From NCBI GenBank assembly GCA_030648295.1, contig JAUSID010000289.1, forward strand, positions 1-64,000: 64,000 nucleotides of DNA, read 5' to 3'. How positions within the stretch are numbered: position 1 is the stretch's first letter; every line of letters starts with the position of its first letter. Position numbers and translations under genes: made by a program. A model generated the notes under the pieces. That model saw only the letters and a program-made list of their open reading frames with translations. It was not told the DNA's origin and did not search any database. This document shows positions 16,138 through 26,000 of the stretch, piece by piece. The stretch comes from Opitutaceae bacterium. GTDB taxonomy: Bacteria; Verrucomicrobiota; Verrucomicrobiia; Opitutales; Opitutaceae.

Positions 16138-16531
16138 GCCCGGAGACCGTAGGTACCCCGTCCGCACTTTCTTGGGAGCGCACGACCCGGTCCGCATTTC
16201 CCTGGGAGCGCGGGCGTCTCGCCCGCAAGGTTTGCTAATATAGTCTTGGATCGTGCAGGCTTGCGACGATTTCATCGTTCTCTTTCTCTTAATCGTTCTC
16301 TTTCTCTTTCTCCCGGTTGGCCGAACGCGATCGGCGAGAAAGTTTACCCGCCTTTGGCGGCGCCGTAGGCGACCAGGGATAAAGAGAAAGAGGAAAGAGA
16401 AAGAACCGGTGACGCTCCTTTGGTTGCGGCCAAGGTGCCGCGGTTTGATGAGGGCGGGCAAGATGCCCGCGCTCCCAGTGCCCACCGCATTCTTGCTGCA
16501 TGCCGGCGCAACCTTCGCACCATTCGCGCCC
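16138..16531. other. Intergenic region filled by a long inverted-repeat element
   Basis: The 394-bp gap is mostly taken up by the inverted-repeat element at 16202-16478. A further degenerate GGGAGCGC motif lies at about 16173. I see no coding sequence with family resemblance. The stretch 16480-16531 should hold the signals for the next gene. Confidence 0.55.
16202..16478. repeat. Inverted-repeat element with pyrimidine/purine inner arms
   Basis: The ends are CTGGGAGCGCGGGCGTCTCG (from 16202) and the complement of a GCCCGCGCTCCCAG end (to 16478), each able to form its own small hairpin. Inside, a pyrimidine run of TTCTCTTTCTCTT units (about 16279-16312) is mirrored by a purine run of AAAGAGAAAG units (about 16380-16405). 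The segment of about 277 bp could fold back on itself. There is no transposase, so it is probably another non-autonomous repeat of this genome, sharing the GGGAGCGCG end with the REP-like family. Confidence 0.65.
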
Positions 16532-17815
16532 ATGCAACGTGCGCTTTCACTCCTCCTCTTCGCGCTGCCCGCCGGCGTCGGCATCGCCGCCCAATCGCAT
16601 CTCGACTTTCGCCGGGACGCCCTTGCGGCGTATGACCGAAAGGACTACCCGGCCGCCCGCGACGCGTTCGCCGCGGCATTGAAACTGCGTCCGGACTCGC
16701 CGCGTTATCTCCACAGCCTCGCGGCCATGTCAGCGATGTCCGGTGACAAAGCGGCCGCATTTCGCCTCCTCGAGCAACTCGCCGATCTCGGCGTGGCCAC
16801 GGCGATCGAACGCGATCCGAACCTGGCCTCGTTGCAGGCCGAGCCCGAGTTTCTTCGCATCCTGCGGCGATTCGCCGAAAATCGGAGCGCGCAGGGCGAA
16901 GCGGAGGTCGTCGCGGAAATGCCCGGCCGCACCGGTATCATCGAGGGCATCGCTTTTCGCCCGCGCACGGCCGACATCTTCCTTGGCGACGTTCACTTGC
17001 GCGGCATCTGGCGTCGCGATCGCACGGGGCAAATCACGCGTTTTTCCGCCGAGGATGAGGAACTGCTGGGCATCTTCGGCCTGGCAATCGATGAAGCCCG
17101 CAACACGTTGTGGGCCGCCATGAGTGCGCTGCCCGAAATGTCGGATTTCGCCGCGGACCTGAAGGGCCAGGCCGGGCTGGCGGAGTTCAATCTTTCCACG
17201 GGGGATCTGCGACGCGTCATTCCCGTTCCATCCGACGGACGCGATCACGTTCTCGCTGACCTGCTCGTGGCGGAGAATGGAATCGTGTACGCCACCGACA
17301 GCCTCGCTCCCGTGATCTGGCAGTTGTCGCCCGGCGACGAGGAGATGGTGAAACTCGCCGAGTCGAAGCAGTTCATGTCGCTTCAGGGCCTGGTCATTGT
17401 CCAGCGCATGCTCATTGTTTCCGACTACAACAACGGCCTGTTCGCTGTCGATCTGAAGGCGGGCGAACACGGGCGGTCGGCCGATGAAGCGATTCGGGCG
17501 TTCACCCCGCCGCCCAATGCAACGCTGCTCGGCATCGACGGGCTCGTGGCGGTGCCGGGCGGAATCGCCGCCGTGCAAAACGGTGTCACTCCGCAACGCA
17601 TCATCCGGATCGTGCTGTCGCCGGACCTGCAATCGATCACCGCCGTAGAGGTGCTCGCCTCAGCCGTGACTCACCTCGAGGATTTGAGCCTCGTTACCCT
17701 GATGAATGACCGGCCGACATTCATCGCCGGCGCCGGCTGGGAGGGTTTCGACCCGGCGAAGTCGGCCCGCCCGGCCGCGCACGCGGTTCGAATCATGCAG
17801 GTGGCGCTGCCGTGA
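16532..17815 (+). CDS. Exported TPR / beta-propeller-like protein
   Basis: The product is 427 residues from MQRALSLLLFALPAGVGIAA, a clear signal peptide with likely cleavage near residue 20. The next about 90 residues form TPR-type helical pairs (ALAAYDRKDYPAARDAFAAAL). From about 120 onward a six-bladed beta-propeller pattern of SMP-30/NHL type appears (GIIEGIAFRPRTADIFLGDV, GIFGLAIDEARNTLWAAM, LQGLVIVQRMLIVSDYNNG). SMP-30-like propellers often bind a metal and hydrolyse lactones, but I cannot place the metal ligands, so the enzyme role is open. It is expected to be periplasmic. The upstream extension runs through a repeat and is rejected. Confidence 0.75.
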   Translation: MQRALSLLLFALPAGVGIAAQSHLDFRRDALAAYDRKDYPAARDAFAAALKLRPDSPRYLHSLAAMSAMSGDKAAAFRLLEQLADLGVATAIERDPNLASLQAEPEFLRILRRFAENRSAQGEAEVVAEMPGRTGIIEGIAFRPRTADIFLGDVHLRGIWRRDRTGQITRFSAEDEELLGIFGLAIDEARNTLWAAMSALPEMSDFAADLKGQAGLAEFNLSTGDLRRVIPVPSDGRDHVLADLLVAENGIVYATDSLAPVIWQLSPGDEEMVKLAESKQFMSLQGLVIVQRMLIVSDYNNGLFAVDLKAGEHGRSADEAIRAFTPPPNATLLGIDGLVAVPGGIAAVQNGVTPQRIIRIVLSPDLQSITAVEVLASAVTHLEDLSLVTLMNDRPTFIAGAGWEGFDPAKSARPAAHAVRIMQVALP

Positions 17816-17890
17816 ACGAAACTCCGGACCTCAAGTCGGCGAAATAATGCCAACGTTCCTCGAGTTTTGGACTCGTAACGTGGCGGCGAG

Positions 17891-17923
17891 CGCCAGCGAG
17901 CCGGCGCAGACCACTCGCTGGCG
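17891..17923. other. Hairpin upstream of the TPR gene
   Basis: Perfect 10-bp arms CGCCAGCGAG / CTCGCTGGCG are separated by 13 nt, between two co-oriented genes. There is no T-run, so it is not a standard intrinsic terminator; it may be an attenuating or REP-like stem. Confidence 0.45.
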
Positions 17924-17993
17924 CCAGTGGTACGGTATCGGGAAGAACTTAAGGTGGTCGGCCCTTGGGTGAACGGGTAATACTTCACCTCCC

Positions 17994-18896
17994 GTGAAAG
18001 CCGCCAGCATCCTCTTGCTCTTCGCCCTGACAGCGTTGCTCCGCGCCGCGCCGGCGAGTTCCGATCCCGCGGAGGATCGTTTTGCCCACGCGCTGGAACT
18101 GAAGCGCCAGCGGAGATATCAGGAGGCGCGCACCGCGCTCGAAGCCTTTGTGACCGGGCATCCGAACCACGCCGCGGCCTGCCACGAGCTTGGGCTGATC
18201 TGGCGATCACGAACGGACAACGAGGCCTTCGAGCAGGCGGTCAAGTGGCTCGGCCGCGCCGTCGAACTCGAGCCGCAGAATCCGCGCTACCTCGGCGATT
18301 ACGGCGGCACCTCGCTGCAATTCGCGAGCCGCACGCGCTCGTTGTCCGCCGCCACCCGGGGGCGCGAGGCGATGGAAAAGGCCGTCGCGCTGGCTCCCGA
18401 TTACCTGGATGCGCGGCAGGGTCTGTTTGAATACTACCGGCAGGCCCCGTGGCCGCTTGGCAGCGCCGCGAAGGCGAACGCGCACCTCGAGGAGATCCGC
18501 AAACGCGATCCGGACCGCGCGTTGTTGCTCAGCGTGAACGCAAAGGTCGCCGCCCGCGATTTCGACGGCGGCTTCAAAATCTGCGAAGAAATCCTGGCAA
18601 AAAAGCCGGATGATTACGCCGCGCTATACTATTACGGCCGGACGGCATCCCTCAGTGGCCGCAACCTGGAACCGGGACTCGCGGCGCTGAAAAAATGCCT
18701 CACGTTGGTGCCGCCGACTCCCGCCTCGCCGTCGCACAGCAATGTGTGGAATAGGATCGGAACCGTACTGGAAAAACTTGGCCGGCTCGACGAAGCCCGG
18801 CCGGCCTACGAGTCCGCCCTGAAGCTCGACGCCGGTAATACCCAGTCCGCCGATGCGCTGGCGAGGCTTGGGGTCCGCAAAAAAACAACAAATTAG
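17994..18896 (+). CDS. Exported TPR-repeat protein
   Basis: The product is 300 residues with a GTG start at 17994. A signal peptide (MKAASILLLFALTALLRAAP) is followed by TPR-like helical repeats through most of the protein. Examples are RFAHALELKRQRRYQEARTA, AVKWLGRAVELEPQNPRYLG, KPDDYAALYYYGRTASLSG and LGRLDEARPAYESALKLDAG. No catalytic residues are evident. It should act in the periplasm as a protein-binding scaffold. The stop codon overlaps a short palindrome at 18896-18916. The preceding gene also encodes an exported TPR-type protein, but the 178-bp gap suggests separate expression. Confidence 0.78.
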   Translation: MKAASILLLFALTALLRAAPASSDPAEDRFAHALELKRQRRYQEARTALEAFVTGHPNHAAACHELGLIWRSRTDNEAFEQAVKWLGRAVELEPQNPRYLGDYGGTSLQFASRTRSLSAATRGREAMEKAVALAPDYLDARQGLFEYYRQAPWPLGSAAKANAHLEEIRKRDPDRALLLSVNAKVAARDFDGGFKICEEILAKKPDDYAALYYYGRTASLSGRNLEPGLAALKKCLTLVPPTPASPSHSNVWNRIGTVLEKLGRLDEARPAYESALKLDAGNTQSADALARLGVRKKTTN

Positions 18897-18916
18897 GTTT
18901 TCGCGCCGCGAAAACC
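18896..18916. repeat. Short GGTTTTCGC palindrome
   Basis: The 9-bp arms GGTTTTCGC / GCGAAAACC have a GCC loop. Two near-identical palindromes lie in tandem at 43411-43458. The recurrence in unrelated intergenic places suggests a small dispersed repeat that may also act as a transcript-end stem. Confidence 0.6.
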
Positions 18917-18932
18917 CCGCCACTCCTGTGGG

Positions 18933-19730
18933 ATGTCTGCGTCGCCCCTGGTGGAGTTTCGCGAGGTGACCAAGCGCTTCGGCGCCGGTCCGCTCGTGCT
19001 CGACCGCATTTCGTTCACGGCACGCACGGGAGATTTTCTGTCGCTGATTGGCCCGAGCGGCTGCGGCAAGTCCACCCTGCTGCGACTTGTCGGCGGACTC
19101 AGCCCCATCACCGGCGGAACGCTGCTCATTGATGGCATGACGCCCGCCGACGCCGCGGCCGAGCTCGCGTTCGTGTTTCAGGAACCGACGCTCCTGCCGT
19201 GGCTCCGTGTCGCTGCCAACGTCGAGGTGCCGCAGAAGCTCCGCGGGGTACCGGCCGCGGAGCGCGCAGTCGTGCGGCGTCGGGTTCTGGAACTGGTGCG
19301 GCTCACCGCCAAAACCGACGCGTATCCGCGCCAGCTTTCCGGCGGCCAGAAAATGCGCGTGTCGATCGCCCGCGCGCTCGCGCTTTCACCGAAGCTCCTC
19401 CTGCTCGACGAACCCTTCGGCGCGCTCGACGAGATGACGCGCGAACATCTCAACGAGGAACTGCTCGCGATCCGCGAGCAGGAGGCATGGACCGCGTTCT
19501 TCGTGACGCACTCCGTGGCCGAGGCGGTCTTCCTCTCGAATCGGATTCTCGTGATGTCCGCGAATCCCGGCCGGATCCATTCCGAGATCGCGGTTCCATT
19601 CCCCTACCCGCGCACGGCGCAGACGCGATTGTCGCGGCCGTACCACGATCTCGTGGCCGAGGTCTCGCGGATTCTTCGGTCGGTCGAGCCACCGGACGGC
19701 GCGGTAACCGCCGGCGTCCAGTCCGCCTGA
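18933..19730 (+). CDS. ABC importer ATP-binding protein (NitT/TauT family)
   Basis: The product is 265 residues from MSASPLVEFREVTKRFG. Walker A GPSGCGKST (40-48), Q-loop FVFQEPTLLPW (80-90), signature LSGGQ (135-139), Walker B LLLLDEP (156-162) with FGALDE, and switch His in FVTHSVAEA are present. The family imports nitrate, sulfonates, taurine or thiamine-pyrimidine precursors. It is followed 12 nt later by its permease, and the NMT1/THI5-type binding protein lies at 21956. That binding protein favours a pyrimidine (HMP)-type or sulfonate substrate. There is no TPP riboswitch upstream, so a thiamine role is unproven. Confidence 0.9.
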   Translation: MSASPLVEFREVTKRFGAGPLVLDRISFTARTGDFLSLIGPSGCGKSTLLRLVGGLSPITGGTLLIDGMTPADAAAELAFVFQEPTLLPWLRVAANVEVPQKLRGVPAAERAVVRRRVLELVRLTAKTDAYPRQLSGGQKMRVSIARALALSPKLLLLDEPFGALDEMTREHLNEELLAIREQEAWTAFFVTHSVAEAVFLSNRILVMSANPGRIHSEIAVPFPYPRTAQTRLSRPYHDLVAEVSRILRSVEPPDGAVTAGVQSA

Positions 19731-19742
19731 GCGCGAAAGCCG

Positions 19743-20534
19743 ATGAAACCGCGCGCGATGAAAATCATCCTGCCCCTGGCTGCCGGCGCCGTCGTCATCG
19801 CGGTGTGGTATGCGATTCATTATTTTCTCCACGAGGAAATGCGTTTCCTCCTGCCCACACCGGGAGCCGTGCTTGCCGCCTTGCGCGATAACGCCCCGGC
19901 GCTGACCCGGGCCGCGATTAACACAAGCGAGGGCGCGCTGCTCGGATTCGGACTCGCCATCGTCGTCAGCTTCGCGCTCGCGATTGTGCTTTCGCTGTCA
20001 CCCACGATTCGCACGAGCCTTTATCCGTATCTGATGGCGCTCCAGATGACGCCGCTGCCGGTGCTCGCCCCGATTTGCGTCATCTGGGTCGGCGCGGGGC
20101 TGAAGAGCGTGTCGTTGCTCACCTTCGTCATCGCGTTCTTCCCGCTGGTGGTGAACACGACCCAGGGGCTGATCTCGACCGATCGGAATCTCGTCGAGTT
20201 GTTCGGGCTGTATCGCGCAAGCCGGCTTCAACAACTGCTCCTGCTGCGCGTGCCGGCGGCATTGCCATATTTTTTTACCGGGCTGCGGATCGCCGCGACG
20301 ATTGCCCCGATTGGCGCGGTCGTCGCGGACATGAATGCCGGCTCCTCCGCCGGCGACGGCGGCGGGCTTGGGTTTCAGGCCGTGATTTATTCGAGCCAGG
20401 CGAAATACCCGGCGTTGTTTGCCACGGCTGCGGTGACATGCGTGCTCGGCTTCATCCTGAACGCCGCCGTGATCGCGCTCGCGTGGTTCGCGTTGCACCA
20501 CTGGCACGATTCCTACGAACGGAGCGATCGATGA
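19743..20534 (+). CDS. ABC importer permease (NitT/TauT family)
   Basis: The product is 263 residues from MKPRAMKIILPLAAGAVV; an alternative ATG lies 15 nt inside. About six transmembrane helices are visible. The cytoplasmic coupling segment is VELFGLYRASRLQQLLLLRVPAALPYFFTGLR, shown here by its core LYRASRLQQLLLLRVPAALP. This matches the EAA loop of BPD_transp_1 permeases. It pairs with the ATPase immediately upstream to form the membrane core of the importer. A large palindromic repeat follows its stop codon and separates it from the remaining component. Confidence 0.9.
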   Translation: MKPRAMKIILPLAAGAVVIAVWYAIHYFLHEEMRFLLPTPGAVLAALRDNAPALTRAAINTSEGALLGFGLAIVVSFALAIVLSLSPTIRTSLYPYLMALQMTPLPVLAPICVIWVGAGLKSVSLLTFVIAFFPLVVNTTQGLISTDRNLVELFGLYRASRLQQLLLLRVPAALPYFFTGLRIAATIAPIGAVVADMNAGSSAGDGGGLGFQAVIYSSQAKYPALFATAAVTCVLGFILNAAVIALAWFALHHWHDSYERSDR

Positions 20535-20602
20535 AATCGGTGAGAGGCTCGTCTCGAATGCCACGTCGTACTACTTCACTTCCGAAGTCGGATACCTCCG
20601 GA

Positions 20603-20791
20603 GCCCCGAAGGGGCGTGATACAACAGCCCAGGGCAACGCCCTGGGTAAACCGCATCCCAATTATTTTGAGCCCTGAAGGGGCGTTATATTCTCAAGGCC
20701 GGGTTCGGGTCGCCCCTTCAGGGCTCCAGCTCTCTTCTGCAATTTACCCAGGGCGTTGCCCTGGGCTCACATTCTTCCGCCCCGTTGGGGC
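20603..20791. repeat. Head-to-head palindromic repeat pair
   Basis: Two copies of a compound repeat lie in opposite orientation. Left copy: GCCCCGAAGGGGC (20603-20615), GCCCAGGGCAACGCCCTGGG (20627-20646) and GCCCTGAAGGGGC (20671-20683). Right copy: GCCCCTTCAGGGC (20712-20724), CCCAGGGCGTTGCCCTGGGC (20747-20766) and GCCCCGTTGGGGC (20779-20791). Every unit is itself a hairpin. This fills the 349-bp gap 20535-20883; I see no gene there. Similar AGGGCAACGCCCT palindromes are known as dispersed repeats in Verrucomicrobiota and Bacteroidota. Confidence 0.85.
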
Positions 20792-20883
20792 GGGGACTGC
20801 GTCCGAGCTAACTTCGGAATCGAACAATTTCCTGACACTCCCTCGGCGCCTGGTTCCGGTTTCCCAGCGTAACGACGAAAGGA

Positions 20884-21846
20884 CTACACGAACCAGTACA
20901 CGTACACCGCGAACGAGATGGCCGCGGCACCGGCGGCGGCGGCGAGTGACCAGAGAAGATTCCGCTTCCGCGCGGCGATCGCAAAGGTCGCGATGATGAC
21001 GGCAGCCTGCGCGCCGAGCATGCCAAAGAAAAAACGCCCGCTGCGCCGATGGTGGCGCTCGGCGGAAATATTGTTCTTCCGCACCTGCAGTTCGAGCAGG
21101 TTGGCGATCGCCTGATTGAGACGGGCCTCCGCATCGTAACGCGCCGCAGTGTAACGCATCCGCACAAACGTGAAATCGCGCCGCAATGACTGCTCGCCGG
21201 CCGCGAGCGATTTTTCGATCTCATCGATCGCGCGGTTCACCGGCGTCGTCGCCGCATCGAGCGCGTTCGCGCGCTCGCGCGCGGCGGTGAGCGCGCGCGC
21301 CAGTTCGTCGTCGCTGACATCGGAAAGCAACGCGGCGATTTTGGGCTCCAGTTGCTGGCTTTCGATCGCCTCCAGCGCGGCCTTCACCTTTCCGTCCAGC
21401 GCGCCGGCCGGCGGAATGGCTGCGAGCTCACCTTTTTCCAGTGCCGTCCGGACTCCGGCGCTAATCGGCGCGGCGAGTTTGCCGAGGTCGAGCGCATGCA
21501 CATCGACCGTGGCCTGCAATAGATCGAGCGTGTTGCGCTGGAGCGCGGCGCGAACCCGCTTGGCCTGAAAATAACTCCACTGGTCGCCCGCTTTGGATTG
21601 CTGCTGGGCGGCGAGCGAGCGGTCGTATTGCGCGCGCGTCATTTCGCTCGAGGCCAGCCCGGCCAGCATCGTCGCGATGACCGTCATCACCACAGGCGTG
21701 GCGCTGAAAATCTTGCCCCAAATTGTCTGGGGCACATCGGCCTTCAGTTCCTCGGGAATCTTGATCTTCACGACGGCTGGCGCGTCTTCCGCGATTGCAT
21801 TGCGGCGAGCTTGGGTAAATCCGGGGCTCGCTACGAGCCTCCACAT
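20884..21846 (-). CDS. DUF4337-type membrane protein
   Basis: The product is about 320 residues from MWRLVASPGFTQARR; earlier starts would run into the divergent binding-protein gene. It has an N-terminal helix (VVMTVIATMLAGLASSEM), then AAQQQSKAGDQWSYFQAKR, the hallmark of DUF4337. A long helical, probably coiled-coil middle (about 130-250) is followed by two C-terminal membrane helices after RHHRRSGRFFFGML. Compared with typical DUF4337 proteins of about 200 residues, the helical middle is longer by roughly 100 residues. Function is unknown. It is transcribed divergently from the ABC binding protein and so interrupts the transporter cluster. Confidence 0.75.
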   Translation of the reverse strand: MWRLVASPGFTQARRNAIAEDAPAVVKIKIPEELKADVPQTIWGKIFSATPVVMTVIATMLAGLASSEMTRAQYDRSLAAQQQSKAGDQWSYFQAKRVRAALQRNTLDLLQATVDVHALDLGKLAAPISAGVRTALEKGELAAIPPAGALDGKVKAALEAIESQQLEPKIAALLSDVSDDELARALTAARERANALDAATTPVNRAIDEIEKSLAAGEQSLRRDFTFVRMRYTAARYDAEARLNQAIANLLELQVRKNNISAERHHRRSGRFFFGMLGAQAAVIIATFAIAARKRNLLWSLAAAAGAAAISFAVYVYWFV

Positions 21847-21955
21847 TGTGCGCGTTGCCCTGTTCCACCGCCATCCCTCCTGCCAGCCACTGCATTCCGC
21901 CTGAGGTTTCGTGGTTGCCGCCGCGCACGAGTGCATAATGTTGCGACCCTTGCCG

Positions 21956-22930
21956 ATGATCTCCCACGCCCGGCTTCTGTTTCTGTTGTCGTTCTTCTGC
22001 GCGCTGCCGCTGCCCGCCGCCGAAAAGAAACCATTCAAGTTAATTGTGCAGCTCGACTGGGTGGCCGAGCCCGAGCACGGCGGCTTTTATCAGGCCCAGG
22101 CGCGCGGTTTTTTCGCGGCCGAGGGACTCGACGTGACCCTGATTCCGGGCGGCCCGGGCGCGTTCGTGATGCCCAGCGTCGCCACCGGCAAGGCCCATAT
22201 CGGCCAGGCCGACAGCACCAACACCCTGCTGCAACAGGCCGAGGGGTTGCCGGTCGTCCAATTCGCCGCGGTGTTTCAGGACGACCCCTCCGGAATCCTC
22301 GTCCACGCCGATAGCGCGGTGCGCCGATTCGAGGACTTGCAGGGCAGGACAATCATCGCGCGACCGGAGTGGGCGTTTCTCAAGTTCCTGCAGAAAAAAT
22401 ATCATCTTCAGTTCGATATCGTGCCGCAGAATTTTTCCGTCGCCGCATTCCTCGGCAACAAGGAGGCGCTGCAGCAGGGCTATTTCATCGCCGAACCCTT
22501 CCACATCACGAAAGCAGGCGGCAAGCCGCCGCGGTTCCTGTCGACGTGGGATGCGGGTTTTCGCGCCTACGCCGTGCTCGTGACTGGCCGCCGGTTTGCG
22601 CGCGAGCACCCCGAGGAGTTGCGGGCTTTCACGCGTGCCTACATTCGCGGATGGCGTGACTACCTCGAAGGCGACCCTGCCGCGGCGCATGCCGCGATGA
22701 AGCAGGCGAACGCCAACAACACCGACGAGTTCATGATGTTTTCCCGCCAGATGATCATCGACGAAAAGCTGGTCACGGGCCGCGATCGCGACGGCGATGC
22801 GCAGAACATCGGCCGGCTGAACCCCGCCCGATTCACCACTCAAATCGCGCAAATGGAGGAACTCGGCCTGCTGCCGAAAGGGAAGATGACGGAGGCGAAG
22901 GCGATGACGACCGAGTTTCTGCCCCGATAG
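21956..22930 (+). CDS. NMT1/THI5-like ABC substrate-binding protein
   Basis: The product is 324 residues from MISHARLLFLLSFFCALPLP, a good signal peptide; an ATG at 21938 is an alternative. The mature start KLIVQLDWVAEPEHGGFYQA, then GFFAAEGLDVTLIPGG and GKAHIGQADSTNTLLQ, matches the NMT1/THI5-like solute-binding fold used for pyrimidine precursors, nitrate and sulfonates. It is the expected partner of the ATPase/permease pair at 18933-20534. It is separated from them by a repeat cluster and a divergent gene, so it must have its own promoter. The ligand is unknown. Confidence 0.86.
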   Translation: MISHARLLFLLSFFCALPLPAAEKKPFKLIVQLDWVAEPEHGGFYQAQARGFFAAEGLDVTLIPGGPGAFVMPSVATGKAHIGQADSTNTLLQQAEGLPVVQFAAVFQDDPSGILVHADSAVRRFEDLQGRTIIARPEWAFLKFLQKKYHLQFDIVPQNFSVAAFLGNKEALQQGYFIAEPFHITKAGGKPPRFLSTWDAGFRAYAVLVTGRRFAREHPEELRAFTRAYIRGWRDYLEGDPAAAHAAMKQANANNTDEFMMFSRQMIIDEKLVTGRDRDGDAQNIGRLNPARFTTQIAQMEELGLLPKGKMTEAKAMTTEFLPR

Positions 22931-23001
22931 GCCGATTCGACCGACACCCCCTCGGTGGTCTCGGTCGCGGCGGCCGCGATGGGTATGGCAGCCGAACCGG
23001 A

Positions 23002-26000
23002 TTACAGGTCGAACGTCGCGGTGAGGATGAACTGCCGGGGATCGACGATCCGGTAGCCATTCGGCGTCCCGTCGGGATACGAACTGATCGGCTGCAGCCG
23101 GCCGCTCTCCTGGATATTCCGCACGTTCAGCTGCAAGGTCATGGCTACTTTGTCGGAGTAGACTTTCGTGCGGTAGGCGAGAAAGAGATCTCCATACAGG
23201 TGGGCCTTGTCGTAGACCGGCCGTGCGGGGTCGAGCTCGGTGATGATCGCGGGCAACTGCTCCATCCCGTAGTAGCCGATGGCGCCGCGATCCTCCCAGC
23301 GCAGCGCTCCGCCCACCGTGAAGCGCTTCAGCAGCGCGTTGTCGCCCAACCCGGCCAGCCGGTAGCTCGTGCTCAGGTTGGCGCGATACTTCCGGATCTG
23401 CGGCCGGCTCTTGCCTTCCGTCGCGGTGGCAATCTTCAGCGGGGCGATGACGCTGTTCTGCAGGAACTGCGCGGCCGAGGTGCGGTTGTCGTACCGCTCC
23501 GTGAACCACGGCCGGCCGATTTCAGGGTCGATGATGCTCTCCCAGACCGGCTGCCGCAGCTTGACCCAGTTGATGACGCCGGGCGACAGGTTCGAATCGA
23601 TCGATTCCGTGCGCGTGGCGTTCAGCTTCACCGTCCAGAAGTTGCTCGGATTGTAGTGGAGTTCGAATTCCGTGCCCTTGGCCGTCACATCCGTCGTCTC
23701 GGCGACGAGGCTGTTCTGCTCGTTGCGATCCTCGGAACGGATGAAGTAGGCCGGCTCCAGCTTGGTGAATTCCGAGATCCGCCGGTTGATTTCATCCTCG
23801 CTCAGCGTGACACCCTGTGCGGCCGCCGCGTTGGTGATCCAGCCGCGGGCGCGCACCACCAGTCCGACGTTCGAATACGGCGCGTCGAAATCCATCGAGC
23901 GCACCCGCTGGCCCAGGGTGCGCATGCTGCCGTTCCGGGAATTGAACTGCGTGGTCTCATACTTGTTCACCCGGGCGATCAGCCTGCCGCCAAACAGATT
24001 GACCGAGAATCCGTAGTCCTTCCCCTCGCCCGTCGGGTTCGGCAGCGGGTTGTTGAACAACCCGACCGCGAGATTCGCCGGCTGGAAGCTGTCGGACTGG
24101 TTGTAGTGGAGGTGAAACCATGGCTTCGGCTTCAACACCACGCCCGCCGTCTTGGTCGTGCCCTGATTTCGAATCCACCCGTTGTCGTCGAACGCATACA
24201 TCGATCCATCGATCAGCTCGATGCCGTCGGGCCCGAAGGTGAACCGCGGATCGGCGTCCCCGCGGTTGAAGGTGCGGTCCTTGCGGACGCCAAACGTGGT
24301 GACGACGCGGTCCTTCAGCAGGTGGCTCTGCAGGACGGCCCCGTTGGTCTTGAGGAGGCTGCGCGACCAGCCCGAGCTGGAGCCGAACCAATAGCCGGCC
24401 CCGAGGTCGGCTTGCTCGGTGACGAACTGCCCGGTGGCGCCGTTGCCCCACCGGAACGGATACGTGCCCGGCGCGAAGTCGCGCGGCGCATAGTCGACGT
24501 TCTGGCCGCTGGCGTCACCGACGTAGTACCGGTAATAGACCCGCGCCACGTTCGGCGGATTGAAGGCCGTTCCCTCCCGCACCTCGGTCGGCCGTGGATA
24601 CCAGGCATGCTCGGAATTGATGGTGTCGCGGTAGTTCGTCGAGCGCGACCGCGAGTCCTTGTATTCACCGTACGCAGACACCTGGTGCATGCCCAGCCAC
24701 CGGAATACGTTCTTCTCCTTCCGCAGATCGAGCCGGTATGCGAGCTGGAGGCGGGCCGTTTCCCGCTTGTTCGGGTTGTCCCGGTGCGCCTTCACATTGT
24801 AGATGCCGATGAACGGCCGCAGGAAATAGGGATTCGGGCTGCCATCGATCATCCGCTCGTTGGGGTCGACATGCAGGTAACCGGTCGCGCCCGAACTGCC
24901 GGGCGTGCCGAGCAGCGTGCGGAAGTTGCGGGTGGAGGCCTCCCGGTAATAACCCGCCTGCAGCGCGAGCAGGTTTCGCGGCGTGTCGAGGAAGATCTGT
25001 TCCAGCTGCACGTGCGTCGTCAGGGTGCGGTCCTCGTTGTGGTTCATCCCCGCCAGGTTGATGGACGAATAGTCGTACAGCTCCTTGCTGTCGACCGACG
25101 GGTCGCTCGAGAACAGCGGCTGGGAAGCCCGCACCGGCTCGGACACCGTGTTGACGAGGACGACGTTCTGGTTGCCGACCTCCGGACTCGTGGAACTGGT
25201 CGTCCGGCTCGGCGACCAGAAGCCCACCGTGCCGTTGTCGATGAAGAGCGTCGAGAGGGTGCGAAAATTGGCGTTCGAAAAATAGGGTGGCAACGAGGTG
25301 GCTGTCCACCGGCCGGGAACGGCCACGCCGTTGATCTTCGCCGTGGTGGTCACGGGATCCCAGGTCGGCGAGCCGGCCTTCTTCCAGCCGGTGACGGCGT
25401 CGCGCGGCATGGTCACGTTCGTCCGGGTGCCGTCGAGGTGGTAATAGGAATGCGATGCGGTCAGGGAGGTGTATTTGAACGGCTGGTAGCGAATCATCCC
25501 GTTCAGCCGCGTCGTGTCCGTGCCCGACGGCTTGCGCACGAATCCGTCATGCTGATACACAGCGCTGCCCCGGATCGCCAGCACACCCTTCTTCAGGACC
25601 CGGTTCAGGTCGAGGCTGGTGCGGTAACCCTCGTAGCTGTCGACGCGCGCCGCCAGCGTCGACCGCTCGCGGCTGACGTTGGCGGAGGCCGGCTGCATGT
25701 TGACGGTACCGGCGGCGTTGCCGAGCCCGAACACGGTCGAATTCGGTCCGCGGCTGATCTCGACCGCATCGATGTTGATTGGATCGATCGGCACGCGGCC
25801 GCTGGTTTCGAAGTTGCCGAAGGAAATGTTCGCCGGCCCGACACCGCGCACCCGGTTCGCGCCGTTCGGGTTAACCGAGGTGTTGTCGACCGGGCTGCCA
25901 TTTCGATCCACCGAGAAGTCCGTGTACGTGCCCGTGCCCTCGGTGCCGACCTCGTAAAGGAACACGTCGTTGATATCGAGCATGGCGAAGTCCGACATCT

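Noticed and set aside
18897-18932. TPP riboswitch upstream of the NMT1/THI5-type importer
   Set aside because: Only 36 nt separate the genes, and the conserved CUGAGA and ACCUGAUCUGG-type elements are absent there and upstream of 21956.
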